Positions 18,149 through 28,225 of a DNA stretch of 50,093 nucleotides are shown one piece after another (the first letter of the stretch is position 1; the number at the start of each line of letters is the position of its first letter). A model generated the notes under the pieces. It saw nothing but the letters and a program-made list of their open reading frames with translations. It had not been told where the DNA came from and searched no databases. This DNA is from Methylocystaceae bacterium (GTDB taxonomy: Bacteria > Pseudomonadota > Alphaproteobacteria > Rhizobiales > Beijerinckiaceae). The DNA lies in the NCBI GenBank assembly GCA_900299115.1, contig OMIO01000061.1:1-50093 (forward strand), given 5' to 3'. The position numbers were made by a program, and so were the translations under genes.

Positions 18149-18997
18149 TTATACTGACTGCCCTAACCGCCCTGCCAAATCACAAATGAATTGCCATGCA
18201 ACACGTCCAGAACGCGCGCCACGCGTGACCGACCACTCGAGCGCCTTAGATCGAACATGTTCAGAAGAAACATTGAGTTTATAATGATTTACATAAGAGA
18301 AAACCATCAACAAATAGTCATCTTGGCTACAGTTGTGGAAACCAATCCAAAGGCCAAAACGATCTGAAAGTGAGACTTTTTCATCAATCACTTCATCAGG
18401 ATTGATTGCCGTCGCGCTTTCATTCTCCATGATGTTTCGCGCAATAAGGTGACGTCGGTTTGTTGTGGCATAAAAAATAACATTCTTTGGACGCCCTTCT
18501 ACACCACCATCCAGCGCAGATTTAAGCGCCTTATAGGACGTCTCCGATCCTTCAAAAGAAAGATCGTCACAAAAGACAATAAATCGAAAAGGAGCCTGAG
18601 ATAAAGTGAATAATAGATCTGGCAGGGCATCAATATCTTCTCGATGGATCTCTATTAATTTTAGCGCGCCTGCATCTGATAAAGCACCATGAACTGCCTT
18701 TATCAAGGATGATTTTCCCATGCCTTTTGCCCCCCAAAGGAGAGCATTATTTGCTGAAAGTCCTTGAGCAAAGCGCTGGGTATTATTAAACAAAATATCA
18801 CTTTGCTGTTGAATGCCTTTTAAAAGAGCGAGTTCAACGCGATTAATTCTGACAACGGGATGAAATCCCTGGGATAACCTTCGCCAAATAAAGGCTTCCG
18901 CAGATGAAAAATTAGGCTTAGAGGCCAAAGGCGGCGCGAGCCGCTCGACTGCTTCCGTGAGACGCAAGAGACAAGCTGTGATATCTTTCTTTTTCAT
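18149..18997 (-). CDS. DUF815 family AAA ATPase
   Basis: A 282-residue soluble P-loop ATPase. The Walker A motif is GAKGMGKSS (89-97) and the Walker B is FIVFCDDLSFE (139-149). Downstream are the sensor-like YATTNRRHLI and LSDRFGLWIGF. DUF815 proteins are of unknown function but widespread in alphaproteobacteria. It is divergent from glnE, with about 100 bases between their starts. Length is normal. Confidence 0.88.
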   Translation of the reverse strand: MKKKDITACLLRLTEAVERLAPPLASKPNFSSAEAFIWRRLSQGFHPVVRINRVELALLKGIQQQSDILFNNTQRFAQGLSANNALLWGAKGMGKSSLIKAVHGALSDAGALKLIEIHREDIDALPDLLFTLSQAPFRFIVFCDDLSFEGSETSYKALKSALDGGVEGRPKNVIFYATTNRRHLIARNIMENESATAINPDEVIDEKVSLSDRFGLWIGFHNCSQDDYLLMVFSYVNHYKLNVSSEHVRSKALEWSVTRGARSGRVAWQFICDLAGRLGQSV

Positions 18998-19100
18998 TTC
19001 TCAACTCACACGGCCTTGTATTAATTTAACCAGATCTATACGCCAATGATTTTGTTGTCTATTTTGATTTATTTCTTAAGCTCATTTTTAGGAGGCGATT

Positions 19101-22037
19101 TTGCAAGCTGAAGCCATAATTAACAATTTGAAAATAATTATTTCTACCCTTGAAAAAAGCAAAGCGGAACTGACCTTAACCCAAATAATTGAAAAAGACG
19201 AGCAAACCAAACTAGAATTTTTGAACCTCTTCAAAGAGAAGCCTAATGCTCGAGAGTTTTTATTAGGCGTAGTCAGCACATCAAAATACCTCTCACATCT
19301 TGCATTACAAGATCCCCCTCGACTTTTACGCGTGCTCTCGATGAATCCTGAGACGCAAATAAGCAATCTGATTGAAAATATCAAAAAAGAAAATTTAGAC
19401 GATGAAGCAAAGCTAATGCATAAGCTTCGTTGCATAAAAGCAGAAGCCGCGATGATTATCGGCCTGGCCGACCTAGCTAAAACTTGGGATACGTTAAAAA
19501 CAACCCACGCTCTAACAATAATTTCTCAAGCCGTTCTCTCCGCAGCAATAAAATTTACATTACGCGAGGCGGCGCTAGCTGGAAAAATTGAGCTCCCAGA
19601 CATAAGGAATCCGGAACGCGGCAGCGGATGGATTTTTCTTGGTATGGGAAAAATGGGCGCCTTTGAATTAAACTACTCCTCAGATATTGATTTAATCGTC
19701 TTCTTCGATCGACACCGCGCACGTCTCGCAGAGCCTGAAGCCGACACTGAACTTTTTGTTAAAATGACAAAAAGAGTAGTGAAAATCATAAGTGACTATA
19801 CAGAAAATGGCTATGTATTTCGTATCGATTTACGACTTCGTCCTGACCCCAGCGCAACGCCAATCGCCTTACCGCTTGAAGCAGCAATGAATTATTATGA
19901 AAGCATGGGACAAAATTGGGAGCGAGCCGCATTTATAAAGGCCAGACCAGTTGCGGGCGATGTGCAAGCTGGCGAAAGTTTTCTAAACGAGCTTGCACCT
20001 TTTATTTGGCGAAAGAATTTTGATTTTGCAGCAATAGCAGATGTCCATTCTATCAAGCGGCAAATTCATGCTCACAAGGGACATGCCTCAATTACAGTAA
20101 ATGGCCATAACATCAAGCTTGGCAGGGGCGGCATTAGAGAAGTTGAGTTCTTTGTTCAAACACAACAATTAATTTTAGGCGGCAGAAATCCTGAGCTTAG
20201 AGGCCGCGAAACACTGAAAATGTTGGATCAGTTAACGAAAAGCGGCTGGATTGAAGAAAAAACTCGCAGCGAATTGAAGACAGCTTATATTTTTTTACGT
20301 GATGTTGAGCATCGCATACAAATGGTTGCGGACGAGCAAACACATTGTTTACCTGAAACCGATGATGACGTCGCCATTATTGGTAGAATGATGGGTTATA
20401 TCGGTTATAGTGATTTTGCACAAAATTTAACTCATCACCTTACCATCGTGCAAAATTATTATTCCCAACTTTTTGAAAAATCCCCTGAATTAACAACCAA
20501 GACCGGAAATCTTGTGTTCACCGGAGATGAGGATGATCCTGAGACATTAGCTTCGCTGATGCAAATGGGATATGATAATCCAAAAACAATTACTGAAATT
20601 ATTCGAAGTTGGCATTTTGGACGATATCCAGCTACGCGATCTACCATTGCGCGCGAGCGACTGACTGAACTGACCCCAGCGCTTCTTGAACGGATTGCAC
20701 ACACACAAAATGCTGATCAAGCATTTATCGCATTTGATAATATGATTAAAGGATTACCAAGCGGCGTACAACTTTTTTCACTTCTTGCAGCCAACCCAAA
20801 GCTATTAGTGCTTCTATCAGCCATTCTTGGCGCATCGCCAAAATTAGCTGAGACCGTTTCGCGTCGTCCAAGAATCTTCGGTGCTTTATTAGAGCCTGAA
20901 TTCTATAAAGAAACTCCAACCAGAACCGAACTTGCCGAGCGTCTCTCTTTACAAATAAAAGCAGCGGCTAATTATGAAGAAAAGTTAGATCGCGCAAGAA
21001 TATTTGGTCAGGAGCAAAAATTTCTGATTGGGGTGCGGATCATTACCGGCTCAATTTCGGTTGCTAACGCTGGAGCGGCTTATACAAACTTAGCGGAAGT
21101 AATTCTCCGTGAATTATTTCACCATGTTTTAGATGAATTTTCACGTGAAAATGGTTACATCGAAAACGGAGAAGTCGCCGTTATTGCTATGGGTAAATTA
21201 GGCGGCTTCGAAATGACGGCCGCCTCTGATCTAGATCTGATTCTCATTTATAAGGCCGATCCTGCAGCCTCATCGATTGGCTGTGAAAAAGGGCTATCAA
21301 CGTCCCATTATTACGCCAGACTCACGCAACGCCTTATTACTGCACTTTCAGCTCAGACCACAGAAGGCATTCTCTATGAAACAGATTTCCGACTGAGGCC
21401 TTCCGGAAATAAAGGACCCATTGCAATTAGCATAGAAAGATTCATTGATTATCAAGCAACTGAAGCCTGGACGTGGGAGCATATGGCGTTAACGCGAGCG
21501 CGCGTAATCGCAAGCTCTAAAGATTTTAACAAAGTCGTAGAAGAAGCCATTCATGACGTCCTTACCCGCCCAAGAGACTCCTTAAAATTAACAAATGATA
21601 TTTTATCAATGCGTCAACGCCTAGCTTTTGAAAAAAACAGCAAAAATTTATGGGAATTAAAACAAACAGCCGGAGGAATTGTAGATATTGAATTTATAAC
21701 TCAATATTTGCTACTCCTCAATGGAGCGCGCCATCATAATATTTTTTCAACATCCATTACGGCCGCCTTAACAAATCTATCAAATACTCAACTGATAGCG
21801 CCCAATGTAGCTGAAAATTTAATTCAGGCTTTCCATCTTTACCAAGGCCTTACTCAGATTATCCGCCTTTCAATTGACGAAACCTTCAACCCTGAAAAGG
21901 CGAGCCTCGGTCTCGTTCAATTACTCCTCGCCTTCACTAGCTCTCCAGACTTATCTCACCTTGAAGCCTGCCTGATCGAAAAAGAACGTCAAATACGAGA
22001 GATATTCGTTTCTTTGCTAGGAGAGGTTACTCCATAA
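19101..22037 (+). CDS. glnE: Bifunctional glutamine synthetase adenylyltransferase/deadenylase
   Basis: A 978-residue enzyme that adds AMP to glutamine synthetase to turn it down and removes it again, steered by PII proteins and glutamine. Two nucleotidyltransferase domains are seen: the N-terminal deadenylase with GMGKMG (181-186) and D195/D197, and the C-terminal adenylylase with MGKLGG (697-702) and D710/D712. The start is TTG at 19101, backed by an AGGAGG five bases upstream. It stands alone: the ATPase gene is divergent and ppiC follows 135 bases later. glnA and glnB are not in view. Confidence 0.97.
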   Translation: MQAEAIINNLKIIISTLEKSKAELTLTQIIEKDEQTKLEFLNLFKEKPNAREFLLGVVSTSKYLSHLALQDPPRLLRVLSMNPETQISNLIENIKKENLDDEAKLMHKLRCIKAEAAMIIGLADLAKTWDTLKTTHALTIISQAVLSAAIKFTLREAALAGKIELPDIRNPERGSGWIFLGMGKMGAFELNYSSDIDLIVFFDRHRARLAEPEADTELFVKMTKRVVKIISDYTENGYVFRIDLRLRPDPSATPIALPLEAAMNYYESMGQNWERAAFIKARPVAGDVQAGESFLNELAPFIWRKNFDFAAIADVHSIKRQIHAHKGHASITVNGHNIKLGRGGIREVEFFVQTQQLILGGRNPELRGRETLKMLDQLTKSGWIEEKTRSELKTAYIFLRDVEHRIQMVADEQTHCLPETDDDVAIIGRMMGYIGYSDFAQNLTHHLTIVQNYYSQLFEKSPELTTKTGNLVFTGDEDDPETLASLMQMGYDNPKTITEIIRSWHFGRYPATRSTIARERLTELTPALLERIAHTQNADQAFIAFDNMIKGLPSGVQLFSLLAANPKLLVLLSAILGASPKLAETVSRRPRIFGALLEPEFYKETPTRTELAERLSLQIKAAANYEEKLDRARIFGQEQKFLIGVRIITGSISVANAGAAYTNLAEVILRELFHHVLDEFSRENGYIENGEVAVIAMGKLGGFEMTAASDLDLILIYKADPAASSIGCEKGLSTSHYYARLTQRLITALSAQTTEGILYETDFRLRPSGNKGPIAISIERFIDYQATEAWTWEHMALTRARVIASSKDFNKVVEEAIHDVLTRPRDSLKLTNDILSMRQRLAFEKNSKNLWELKQTAGGIVDIEFITQYLLLLNGARHHNIFSTSITAALTNLSNTQLIAPNVAENLIQAFHLYQGLTQIIRLSIDETFNPEKASLGLVQLLLAFTSSPDLSHLEACLIEKERQIREIFVSLLGEVTP

Positions 22038-22172
22038 GCTTTATATTTAAATTGGCAGTTGTCGAATGACCGTCCCTGGCATAGAAACGCCTAATTCAGA
22101 CAGTTTAACACGCCCTGCCTGCGAAGCATCAAATTAACATTCAAATTATGGCCCATCAGTTGGAGATTACGG

Positions 22173-23033
22173 ATGTCAGACACAAAGAATTGTAAAAAAA
22201 TTCATTTAACCCTCTCCCTGGGGACCGCAAGCATAGCCCTTCTTCTTGCTTTGGGCAGCGCGCCGGCTCACGCTAAGGCGCTGGCGAAGGTCAATGGAGT
22301 TGAGATCACCGACGAGGATTTAAAACTTGCCATGGATGACCTAGGCCCTGGTATCCCGCGTCAGTTAGAAGGAAAAGCAAGGGAGAGCTATGTCCTTGAC
22401 TTTTTGATTGATGAGCAGCTTGTCGTTCAAAAGGCTCAAGCTGATAAATTATCCGAGTCGCCAGATTTTGCAAAAAAACTTGCCTATCTACGCGACAAAG
22501 CATTGATGGAAACACTATTAAGCAATATTGCAAAATCTGCTGCAACCGAGCCGGCAATTAAACTTGCCTACGATGAAGCGGCTAAAAACCAAAAGCCAGA
22601 TACAGAGTATCACGCGCACCATATTCTTCTGCCTACAGAAGAAGAGGCTAAAAATGCGCTTAAACGGGTTAGGGGCGGAGAGGCTTTTGATAAGGTTGCC
22701 GGCGAACTATCAAAAGACCCCGGCGCAAAAGGCGGCGATCTAGGCTGGTTTACTAAAGATCGCATGGTTCCGGAATTTGGTGAAGCGGCCAGCAAGCTTG
22801 AGCCCGGGCAGATTTCCGAACCCGTCAAAACTCAATTTGGATGGCATATTATCAAATTGGATGAAAAGCGGCCAAAGACTTTCCCTCCTCTTGATCAAGT
22901 GAAGGATCAAGTCGCTCGCTATGTCGTCCAGAAAGCGCAAAGCGAATTAGTTGTAAAATTACGAGAAGGCGCGAAGATTGAACGATTAGACCAACCACCT
23001 GAAACTACAAAAGCAGAAGATAAGAAAAAATAA
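22173..23033 (+). CDS. Periplasmic parvulin-type peptidyl-prolyl isomerase
   Basis: A 286-residue protein with a signal peptide (cleavage near A34, APAHA) and a PpiC/parvulin domain at about 140-240. The domain shows AHHILLP, the GGDLGWF motif and FGWHIIKL, all typical of parvulins. An N-terminal SurA-like helical region precedes it and a lysine-rich tail ends it. It likely helps outer-membrane proteins fold. The gene order ppiC-argJ-mutT is common in this order. A strong hairpin follows the stop. Confidence 0.93.
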   Translation: MSDTKNCKKIHLTLSLGTASIALLLALGSAPAHAKALAKVNGVEITDEDLKLAMDDLGPGIPRQLEGKARESYVLDFLIDEQLVVQKAQADKLSESPDFAKKLAYLRDKALMETLLSNIAKSAATEPAIKLAYDEAAKNQKPDTEYHAHHILLPTEEEAKNALKRVRGGEAFDKVAGELSKDPGAKGGDLGWFTKDRMVPEFGEAASKLEPGQISEPVKTQFGWHIIKLDEKRPKTFPPLDQVKDQVARYVVQKAQSELVVKLREGAKIERLDQPPETTKAEDKKK

Positions 23034-23040
23034 ATTCCAA

Positions 23041-23071
23041 ATGTGTCGACGCTTAAAAAGCGTCGACACAT
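23041..23071 (+). terminator. Perfect 14-bp hairpin after ppiC
   Basis: Bases 23041-23054 and 23058-23071 are perfect inverted repeats around a 3-base loop; the stem contains GTCGAC twice. It starts 8 bases after the ppiC stop. The U-tract is not immediate: an A/T-rich run (AAAAAATTTTT) follows from about base 23080. It is probably a terminator or an mRNA 3'-end stabiliser. Confidence 0.55.
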
Positions 23072-23154
23072 CATTGTAATAAAAAATTTTTATGGTTTCT
23101 AAAAATTACCTATTTTGGCGGCGGCCAAGACAAATATAATTAAGGCTTTCTATA

Positions 23155-24402
23155 ATGGCGCAGAACTCAGCACTTTCTCCCCTTGCCCCTAAATCAGCGC
23201 CCACCATCGCCCCGCTCGAGGGCGTTCGCTTTGCAACCGGCGCAATAGGCATACGTTATGCGGATCGCCCTGATGTGATGCTCGCTTTATTCGATGAAGG
23301 CGCAACAGTTGCAGGCGTTTTCACAAAATCAAAATGCCCCTCAGCGCCAGTAGACTGGTGTCGCACTCAATTAAAAGGCGGCAAGGCGTATGCGCTTCTC
23401 GTCAACTCCGGAAATGCTAATGCGTTCACTGGAAAGGCCGGAGCGCGAGCTGTAAAATTATCCGCGCAACTTCTGGCCTCAGCAGCCGGAATAAAGGAAA
23501 AGCATATATTTATTGCCTCAACTGGCGTCATCGGCGAACCTCTCGACGCCAGCAAGTTTCAGGGAAAACTTACGCCGCTTATCGCGCAGGCTAAACCAGA
23601 AAATTGGCTGGAAGCGGCTCGCGCCATAATGACAACTGACACCTTTCCAAAACTAGCTACTCGCAAAGCCATTATCTCTGGGGTTGAAGTGACGCTAAGC
23701 GGTTTCGCCAAAGGCGCAGGTATGATCGCGCCAGATATGGCGACGATGCTCTCTTTCATTTTTACCGATGCATGGATCGAAGCGAAAACACTGCAAGCCC
23801 TGCTCACAAATGCAGTAAAGGGAACATTCAACGCCATCACTGTTGATAGCGATACATCAACCTCAGATAGTTTGTTACTTTTCGCAACAGGAGCCGCACA
23901 TACGCGTGGATTGGAAAAAATCGATCGACCTAATGATAAAAATTTGTCAGATTTTAAACGGGCCTTAAACGAGCTTATGCTTGAACTTGCTCATCAGATT
24001 GTAAAAGATGGCGAAGGCGCAAGAAAATTTATTGAAATTCAAGTAACCGGCGCCAACTCATCTAGATCAGCTAAAAAGATTGCTCTATCAGTTGCAAATT
24101 CCCCTTTGTTTAAAACCGCTATTGCTGGAGAGGACGCAAATTGGGGTCGTATTGTAATGGCGGTTGGTAAAGCAGGCGAAAAAGCAGACAGAGATAGACT
24201 TTCGATTTGGTTTGGTGATATTCGGGTTGCACACAAAGGACTCCGTGATGCTAATTACAATGAGGCCGCAGTCTCTCAGCTCATGAAAGATGATTTCATA
24301 ACTGTTAAGATTGATCTAGGAATTGGCAAGGGCGCAGCAAAAGTATGGACATGTGATTTGACAAAGGAATATGTCGCTATTAACGGCGACTATAGAAGCT
24401 AA
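23155..24402 (+). CDS. argJ: Bifunctional ornithine acetyltransferase/N-acetylglutamate synthase
   Basis: A 415-residue self-cleaving enzyme that moves the acetyl group from acetylornithine to glutamate in arginine synthesis. The autocleavage site is in APDMATML, cutting between A196 and T197; T197 becomes the nucleophile of the beta chain. Further family blocks are [10 protein letters not shown] near residue 85 and EDANWGRI. It likely makes the cyclic route. It lies 121 bases after ppiC, past the hairpin, and 189 bases before mutT. Confidence 0.97.
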   Translation: MAQNSALSPLAPKSAPTIAPLEGVRFATGAIGIRYADRPDVMLALFDEGATVAGVFTKSKCPSAPVDWCRTQLKGGKAYALLVNSGNANAFTGKAGARAVKLSAQLLASAAGIKEKHIFIASTGVIGEPLDASKFQGKLTPLIAQAKPENWLEAARAIMTTDTFPKLATRKAIISGVEVTLSGFAKGAGMIAPDMATMLSFIFTDAWIEAKTLQALLTNAVKGTFNAITVDSDTSTSDSLLLFATGAAHTRGLEKIDRPNDKNLSDFKRALNELMLELAHQIVKDGEGARKFIEIQVTGANSSRSAKKIALSVANSPLFKTAIAGEDANWGRIVMAVGKAGEKADRDRLSIWFGDIRVAHKGLRDANYNEAAVSQLMKDDFITVKIDLGIGKGAAKVWTCDLTKEYVAINGDYRS

Positions 24403-24591
24403 AGGGTAACTCGCAAAGCATTGAGTTTGTCTTCGTGAGCTATTTGTAATTAATTTGAAAATAAACCATTGGATTACAGATTTTGATCGAGATTTTATAT
24501 ATTTCTCGGATTTATAACTTAACATCCACCAGCTTAAATTTAAAATCAACGCGCTAATGTTTTAAAAAAAACATGGAATAAATAAATAATC

Positions 24592-24999
24592 ATGAAAATT
24601 CTATATGTCGTCGCCGCCGCGTTGATTTCCGATCATCAGAAAATCTTAATCACTCAGCGCCCTGCTGGAAAAAATTTAGCCGGATTATGGGAATTCCCGG
24701 GTGGAAAAATTGATGAGGGTGAAACGCCTGAGCAAGCGCTTATTCGAGAACTAGACGAAGAACTACGCGTTCAGGTAAAGAAACAACATCTTCATCCAAT
24801 TAGTTTTGCTAGCCATAGCTATGAGGAGTTTCATTTATTCATGCCTTTATATGCATGTCGTATTTGGAATGGCGAGGCGCAGTCAGCAGAGGGACAGAAT
24901 CTTGCCTGGGCAACCATGCAAGAATTAAAAAATTTCAAGATGCCCGAAGCGGATATACCCCTGATCGCGCCGCTCATAAAATGGATAGAACAAAATTAA
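24592..24999 (+). CDS. mutT: MutT-type Nudix hydrolase
   Basis: A 135-residue enzyme expected to cleave 8-oxo-dGTP. The Nudix box runs from G38 with E44 and then R52-E53-L54-x-E56-E57; the last glycine of the consensus is replaced by R59. The catalytic glutamates are present. The preceding WEFPGGK is typical of MutT. It follows argJ as in many relatives. Its last 4 bases overlap the convergent kinase gene. Confidence 0.9.
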   Translation: MKILYVVAAALISDHQKILITQRPAGKNLAGLWEFPGGKIDEGETPEQALIRELDEELRVQVKKQHLHPISFASHSYEEFHLFMPLYACRIWNGEAQSAEGQNLAWATMQELKNFKMPEADIPLIAPLIKWIEQN

Positions 25000-26078
25000 G
25001 TCAGCGCCATTGGTTCTGGTTTTATTATTGCATATGTCGCTGGTATAGATAAGCTCCAAACCAATCCTTCTGGCGGAAAACTTAACGTCGCTTCACCATC
25101 TAAGGCTTGCGCGACAAGCCTCTTGATAACCTTATGACCAAAACCCTCTCGCGGCGGCGCAACAACACAAGGCCCGCCACTCTCGCGCCATTCAAGGGTC
25201 AATCGTCCCTCTTTAATCGCCCACGCGATCGCAATGGCACCACCGTCGCGTGATAGGCAGCCATGCGCAAGCGCATTGGTGGCCAGTTCATGTAAAGCAA
25301 GTCCGATATTCTGAGCGGCCTCAGGTTTAAGCATCAGAGGGGGGCCACTGATCGCAGCACGATCGCTTAGCTCAGATTTAGAAAGGTCTAAACAATAGCC
25401 CATCTGCGCTTGGATCAAATCATGCATTGACGCCCCTCGCCAGTCCTGAGAGATCAGCAAATCATGCGCCATGGATAAGGCTTGAAGACGTGCGCCAAAT
25501 TTTTTTTGAAATTCTTCAAGAGACAGGGCGCCGATAGCTGTTTGACGCGCCATCGCCTGTACTACAGCTAATAAATTTTTGGATCGATGAACCAATTCGC
25601 GCAATAACACGCGCACATGATTTTCTCTTTGCTTACGACCGGTAATATCTCGCGCCGTGCCTAGAATACGTATTGCAACGCCGTTATCAAGTATTGTGCG
25701 ACCGCGAATTGACACCCAGCGCTCGATGCGATCTTCCTGACCAATAACACGATATTCAATTTCATAATCACCGCTGTTTTTTGGGTCTATGGCCGCTTGA
25801 ACCGCATCACGAGCGCGCCTTTGGTCTTGAGGGTGGATAGCGCTACGAAACATATCTAGAGTTGCTTGTGTCGCTTCGCTCATGCCCCACAACTTACGCA
25901 CGCGTCGATCAAGATGAACCTCTCCGGTGAGAAGGTTCCAATCCCAAATACCTGTAGTTCCTGCATCTAACGCCAGTTGCATTCTTTGCAAGGCATAGGC
26001 TGGATCATTCATTATTTCATGATCAACATTTGCCAAGCTCCCTGTGACGCCAGCATCAGTCATTTCAAATTTAGTCAC
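24996..26078 (-). CDS. HWE-family sensor histidine kinase with PAS domain
   Basis: A 360-residue soluble kinase. A PAS_3-type sensor domain covers ~30-150 (LALDAGTTGIWDWNLLTG onward, ending in DITGRKQRE). The phospho-accepting H164 lies in RELVHRSKNLL. HWE marks are H263 in ALHELATNAL with N268, and W297/E299 in LEWRESGGP. No membrane helix is present, so it senses a cytosolic cue such as light, redox or a ligand. No response regulator is adjacent. parE lies upstream on the same strand, 21 bases away. Confidence 0.93.
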   Translation of the reverse strand: MTKFEMTDAGVTGSLANVDHEIMNDPAYALQRMQLALDAGTTGIWDWNLLTGEVHLDRRVRKLWGMSEATQATLDMFRSAIHPQDQRRARDAVQAAIDPKNSGDYEIEYRVIGQEDRIERWVSIRGRTILDNGVAIRILGTARDITGRKQRENHVRVLLRELVHRSKNLLAVVQAMARQTAIGALSLEEFQKKFGARLQALSMAHDLLISQDWRGASMHDLIQAQMGYCLDLSKSELSDRAAISGPPLMLKPEAAQNIGLALHELATNALAHGCLSRDGGAIAIAWAIKEGRLTLEWRESGGPCVVAPPREGFGHKVIKRLVAQALDGEATLSFPPEGLVWSLSIPATYAIIKPEPMALT

Positions 26079-26099
26079 TCTGAGACCTTCATAGATGAA

Positions 26100-28115
26100 T
26101 CAGATATCAACAAGCTCTATTGCGAATGCTGCTTTTTCTTGAATAAAAGCAAAGCGCGCCTCAGGCTTATTGCCCATCAGCCGCTCAACACAGTCTGCTG
26201 TTTCTTCTCGTTCATCATTAACAACAAACACCTTGAGCAAGGTCCGCTTGGTTGGATCCATTGTTGTTTCTTTTAATTGAGCGGCGCTCATCTCACCAAG
26301 ACCTTTAAAACGACTGGCTTCAATCTTACCTTTGGCTGTGAGCTCATTAAGAATAAGTTCCTCTTTATGCTCATTGTCTCGCGCATATACAGTCTTTGTC
26401 CCTTGTGTCAGTTTATACAAAGGAGGCTGAGCTAAGTAGAGGTGGCCTTTTTCAATTAGTTTAGGCATCTGTCTGTAAAAAAAAGTAATCAATAAGGAAG
26501 CTATATGTGCGCCATCGACATCTGCGTCAGTCATAATAATGACTTTGTCGTATCGCAGCTCTTCTTCACGGTAATGAGCGCCCAGACCACATCCCAACGC
26601 CTGCGTCAGATCAGCAAGTTGCTGATTTGCCATTAATTTATCCTTTGTTGCAGAAGCAACATTTAAGATTTTACCACGAAGAGGTAAAACAGCTTGCGTT
26701 ACCCGATTACGCGCTTCTTTAGCCGATCCACCAGCGGAATCCCCTTCAACAATAAATAATTCAGACCCTTGAGCTGAATTGTTCGTACAATCAACAAGCT
26801 TCCCGGGTAACCGTAATTTACGTGTTGCCGATTTACGCGCCACATCCTTTTCTGCTCGACGACGCAGTCGCTCTTCTGCGCGCTCAATTGCAAAATCTAA
26901 TAATTTATTTGCTTGAGACGGCGCACTTGCGAGCCAATGATCAAAAGCATCGCGTATTGCATTTTCAACTATTCGCGAAGCCTCATTGCTCATAAGGCGA
27001 CTTTTATTCTGACCTTGAAATTCTGGTTCTCGAATAAAAACAGATATCATCGCAGCTGATTGACCCATCAAGTCATCAGCGGAAACATCTTTTGCCCGCT
27101 TTGCTTGTCCAATACGCTCAGCATGATCTCTTAAAGCTTTTATTAGCGCCAGACGCAAACCAGATTCATGTGTGCCGCCATCTGGCGTTGGCACTGTGTT
27201 ACAATAGGAAAGAACAAAGCCATCCTCTTCCGCCAGCCAGGCAACCGCCCATTCCAGAGAGCCATGACCTCCCTCGCGAGAGATCTTGCCAACGAAAGGC
27301 TGGTCTGTGACCATTTCCTTAGCTTGAACTTCACGGGCCAGATAGTCTTTTAGTCCTCCAGGAAAACGTAAGATTGCCTCAGTTGGCGTATCCGCACTCG
27401 CTTCAATAAGCGACGGGTCACATCGCCAACGAATTTCTACGCCTCCGTAAAGATAGGCTTTTGATCGCGACATTCTAAAAAGACGCGCAGGCTTCCAATG
27501 TGCCTGCGCTCCAAAAATTTGAACGTCAGGCTTAAAGCGCACTGAGGTCCCACGACGATTTGGAACCCGTCCACGCACCGTCAATTTACCTAATGGCAAA
27601 CCGCGAGAGAACTCTTGGACATAAAGTTGACCGCCATTTGCAACTTCAACTTCGAGCTTTTCTGAGAGCGCGTTTACAACAGAAACGCCCACACCGTGTA
27701 ATCCGCCTGAAGTCTGATACGCACCCGAATCAAATTTTCCCCCGGCATGTAATGTTGTCATCACAACTTCTAATGCTGATTTTCCGGGAAACTTTGGATG
27801 TGGATCAACAGGTATCCCACGACCATTGTCACTGACGCGCAGCCATCCATCCGTCTCCAAAGTCACCTCAATGAAGGTCGCATGCCCTGCTACAGCTTCG
27901 TCCATTGCATTATCAAGCACTTCAGCAAAAAGATGGTGCATCGCCGCTTCGTCGGTTCCGCCAATATACATGCCAGGTCGCCGGCGCACTGGCTCAAGCC
28001 CCTCAAGCACTTCGATTGATGCTGCAGAATATTCGCCTGCGCCGACTTTGGCGCTTTGTCGCGAAGCGGACGTCTTTCGCGACGTAGCTCCAAAAAGATC
28101 AGGTTTCGTGGCCAT
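26100..28115 (-). CDS. parE: DNA topoisomerase IV subunit B
   Basis: A 671-residue type IIA topoisomerase ATPase subunit that, with ParC, unlinks daughter chromosomes. The GHKL ATP site shows EVLDNAMDEA, DNGRGIPV and GGLHGVGVSVVNA. The TOPRIM domain shows EGDSAGGSA and the metal-binding DADVDG. The C-terminal KGLGEMSAAQLKETTMDP is typical. The length and the absence of a GyrB-type insertion favour ParE. It is divergent from the ABC importer. The HWE kinase follows closely and may be cotranscribed. Confidence 0.96.
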   Translation of the reverse strand: MATKPDLFGATSRKTSASRQSAKVGAGEYSAASIEVLEGLEPVRRRPGMYIGGTDEAAMHHLFAEVLDNAMDEAVAGHATFIEVTLETDGWLRVSDNGRGIPVDPHPKFPGKSALEVVMTTLHAGGKFDSGAYQTSGGLHGVGVSVVNALSEKLEVEVANGGQLYVQEFSRGLPLGKLTVRGRVPNRRGTSVRFKPDVQIFGAQAHWKPARLFRMSRSKAYLYGGVEIRWRCDPSLIEASADTPTEAILRFPGGLKDYLAREVQAKEMVTDQPFVGKISREGGHGSLEWAVAWLAEEDGFVLSYCNTVPTPDGGTHESGLRLALIKALRDHAERIGQAKRAKDVSADDLMGQSAAMISVFIREPEFQGQNKSRLMSNEASRIVENAIRDAFDHWLASAPSQANKLLDFAIERAEERLRRRAEKDVARKSATRKLRLPGKLVDCTNNSAQGSELFIVEGDSAGGSAKEARNRVTQAVLPLRGKILNVASATKDKLMANQQLADLTQALGCGLGAHYREEELRYDKVIIMTDADVDGAHIASLLITFFYRQMPKLIEKGHLYLAQPPLYKLTQGTKTVYARDNEHKEELILNELTAKGKIEASRFKGLGEMSAAQLKETTMDPTKRTLLKVFVVNDEREETADCVERLMGNKPEARFAFIQEKAAFAIELVDI

Positions 28116-28225
28116 GTTGGAATATTAACGATTCTTACCAAGAAGAGCGAGCGCAACTGCCCAATGATGACGAGAGACCCCGCTTGCGCTATGAGCAAGG
28201 ACGACTTTTATTATACGGAAAACAC

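Noticed and set aside
28116-28225. TPP riboswitch before the NMT1-like importer
   Set aside because: The gap is only 110 bases and lacks the conserved CTGAGA/ACCTGA elements.
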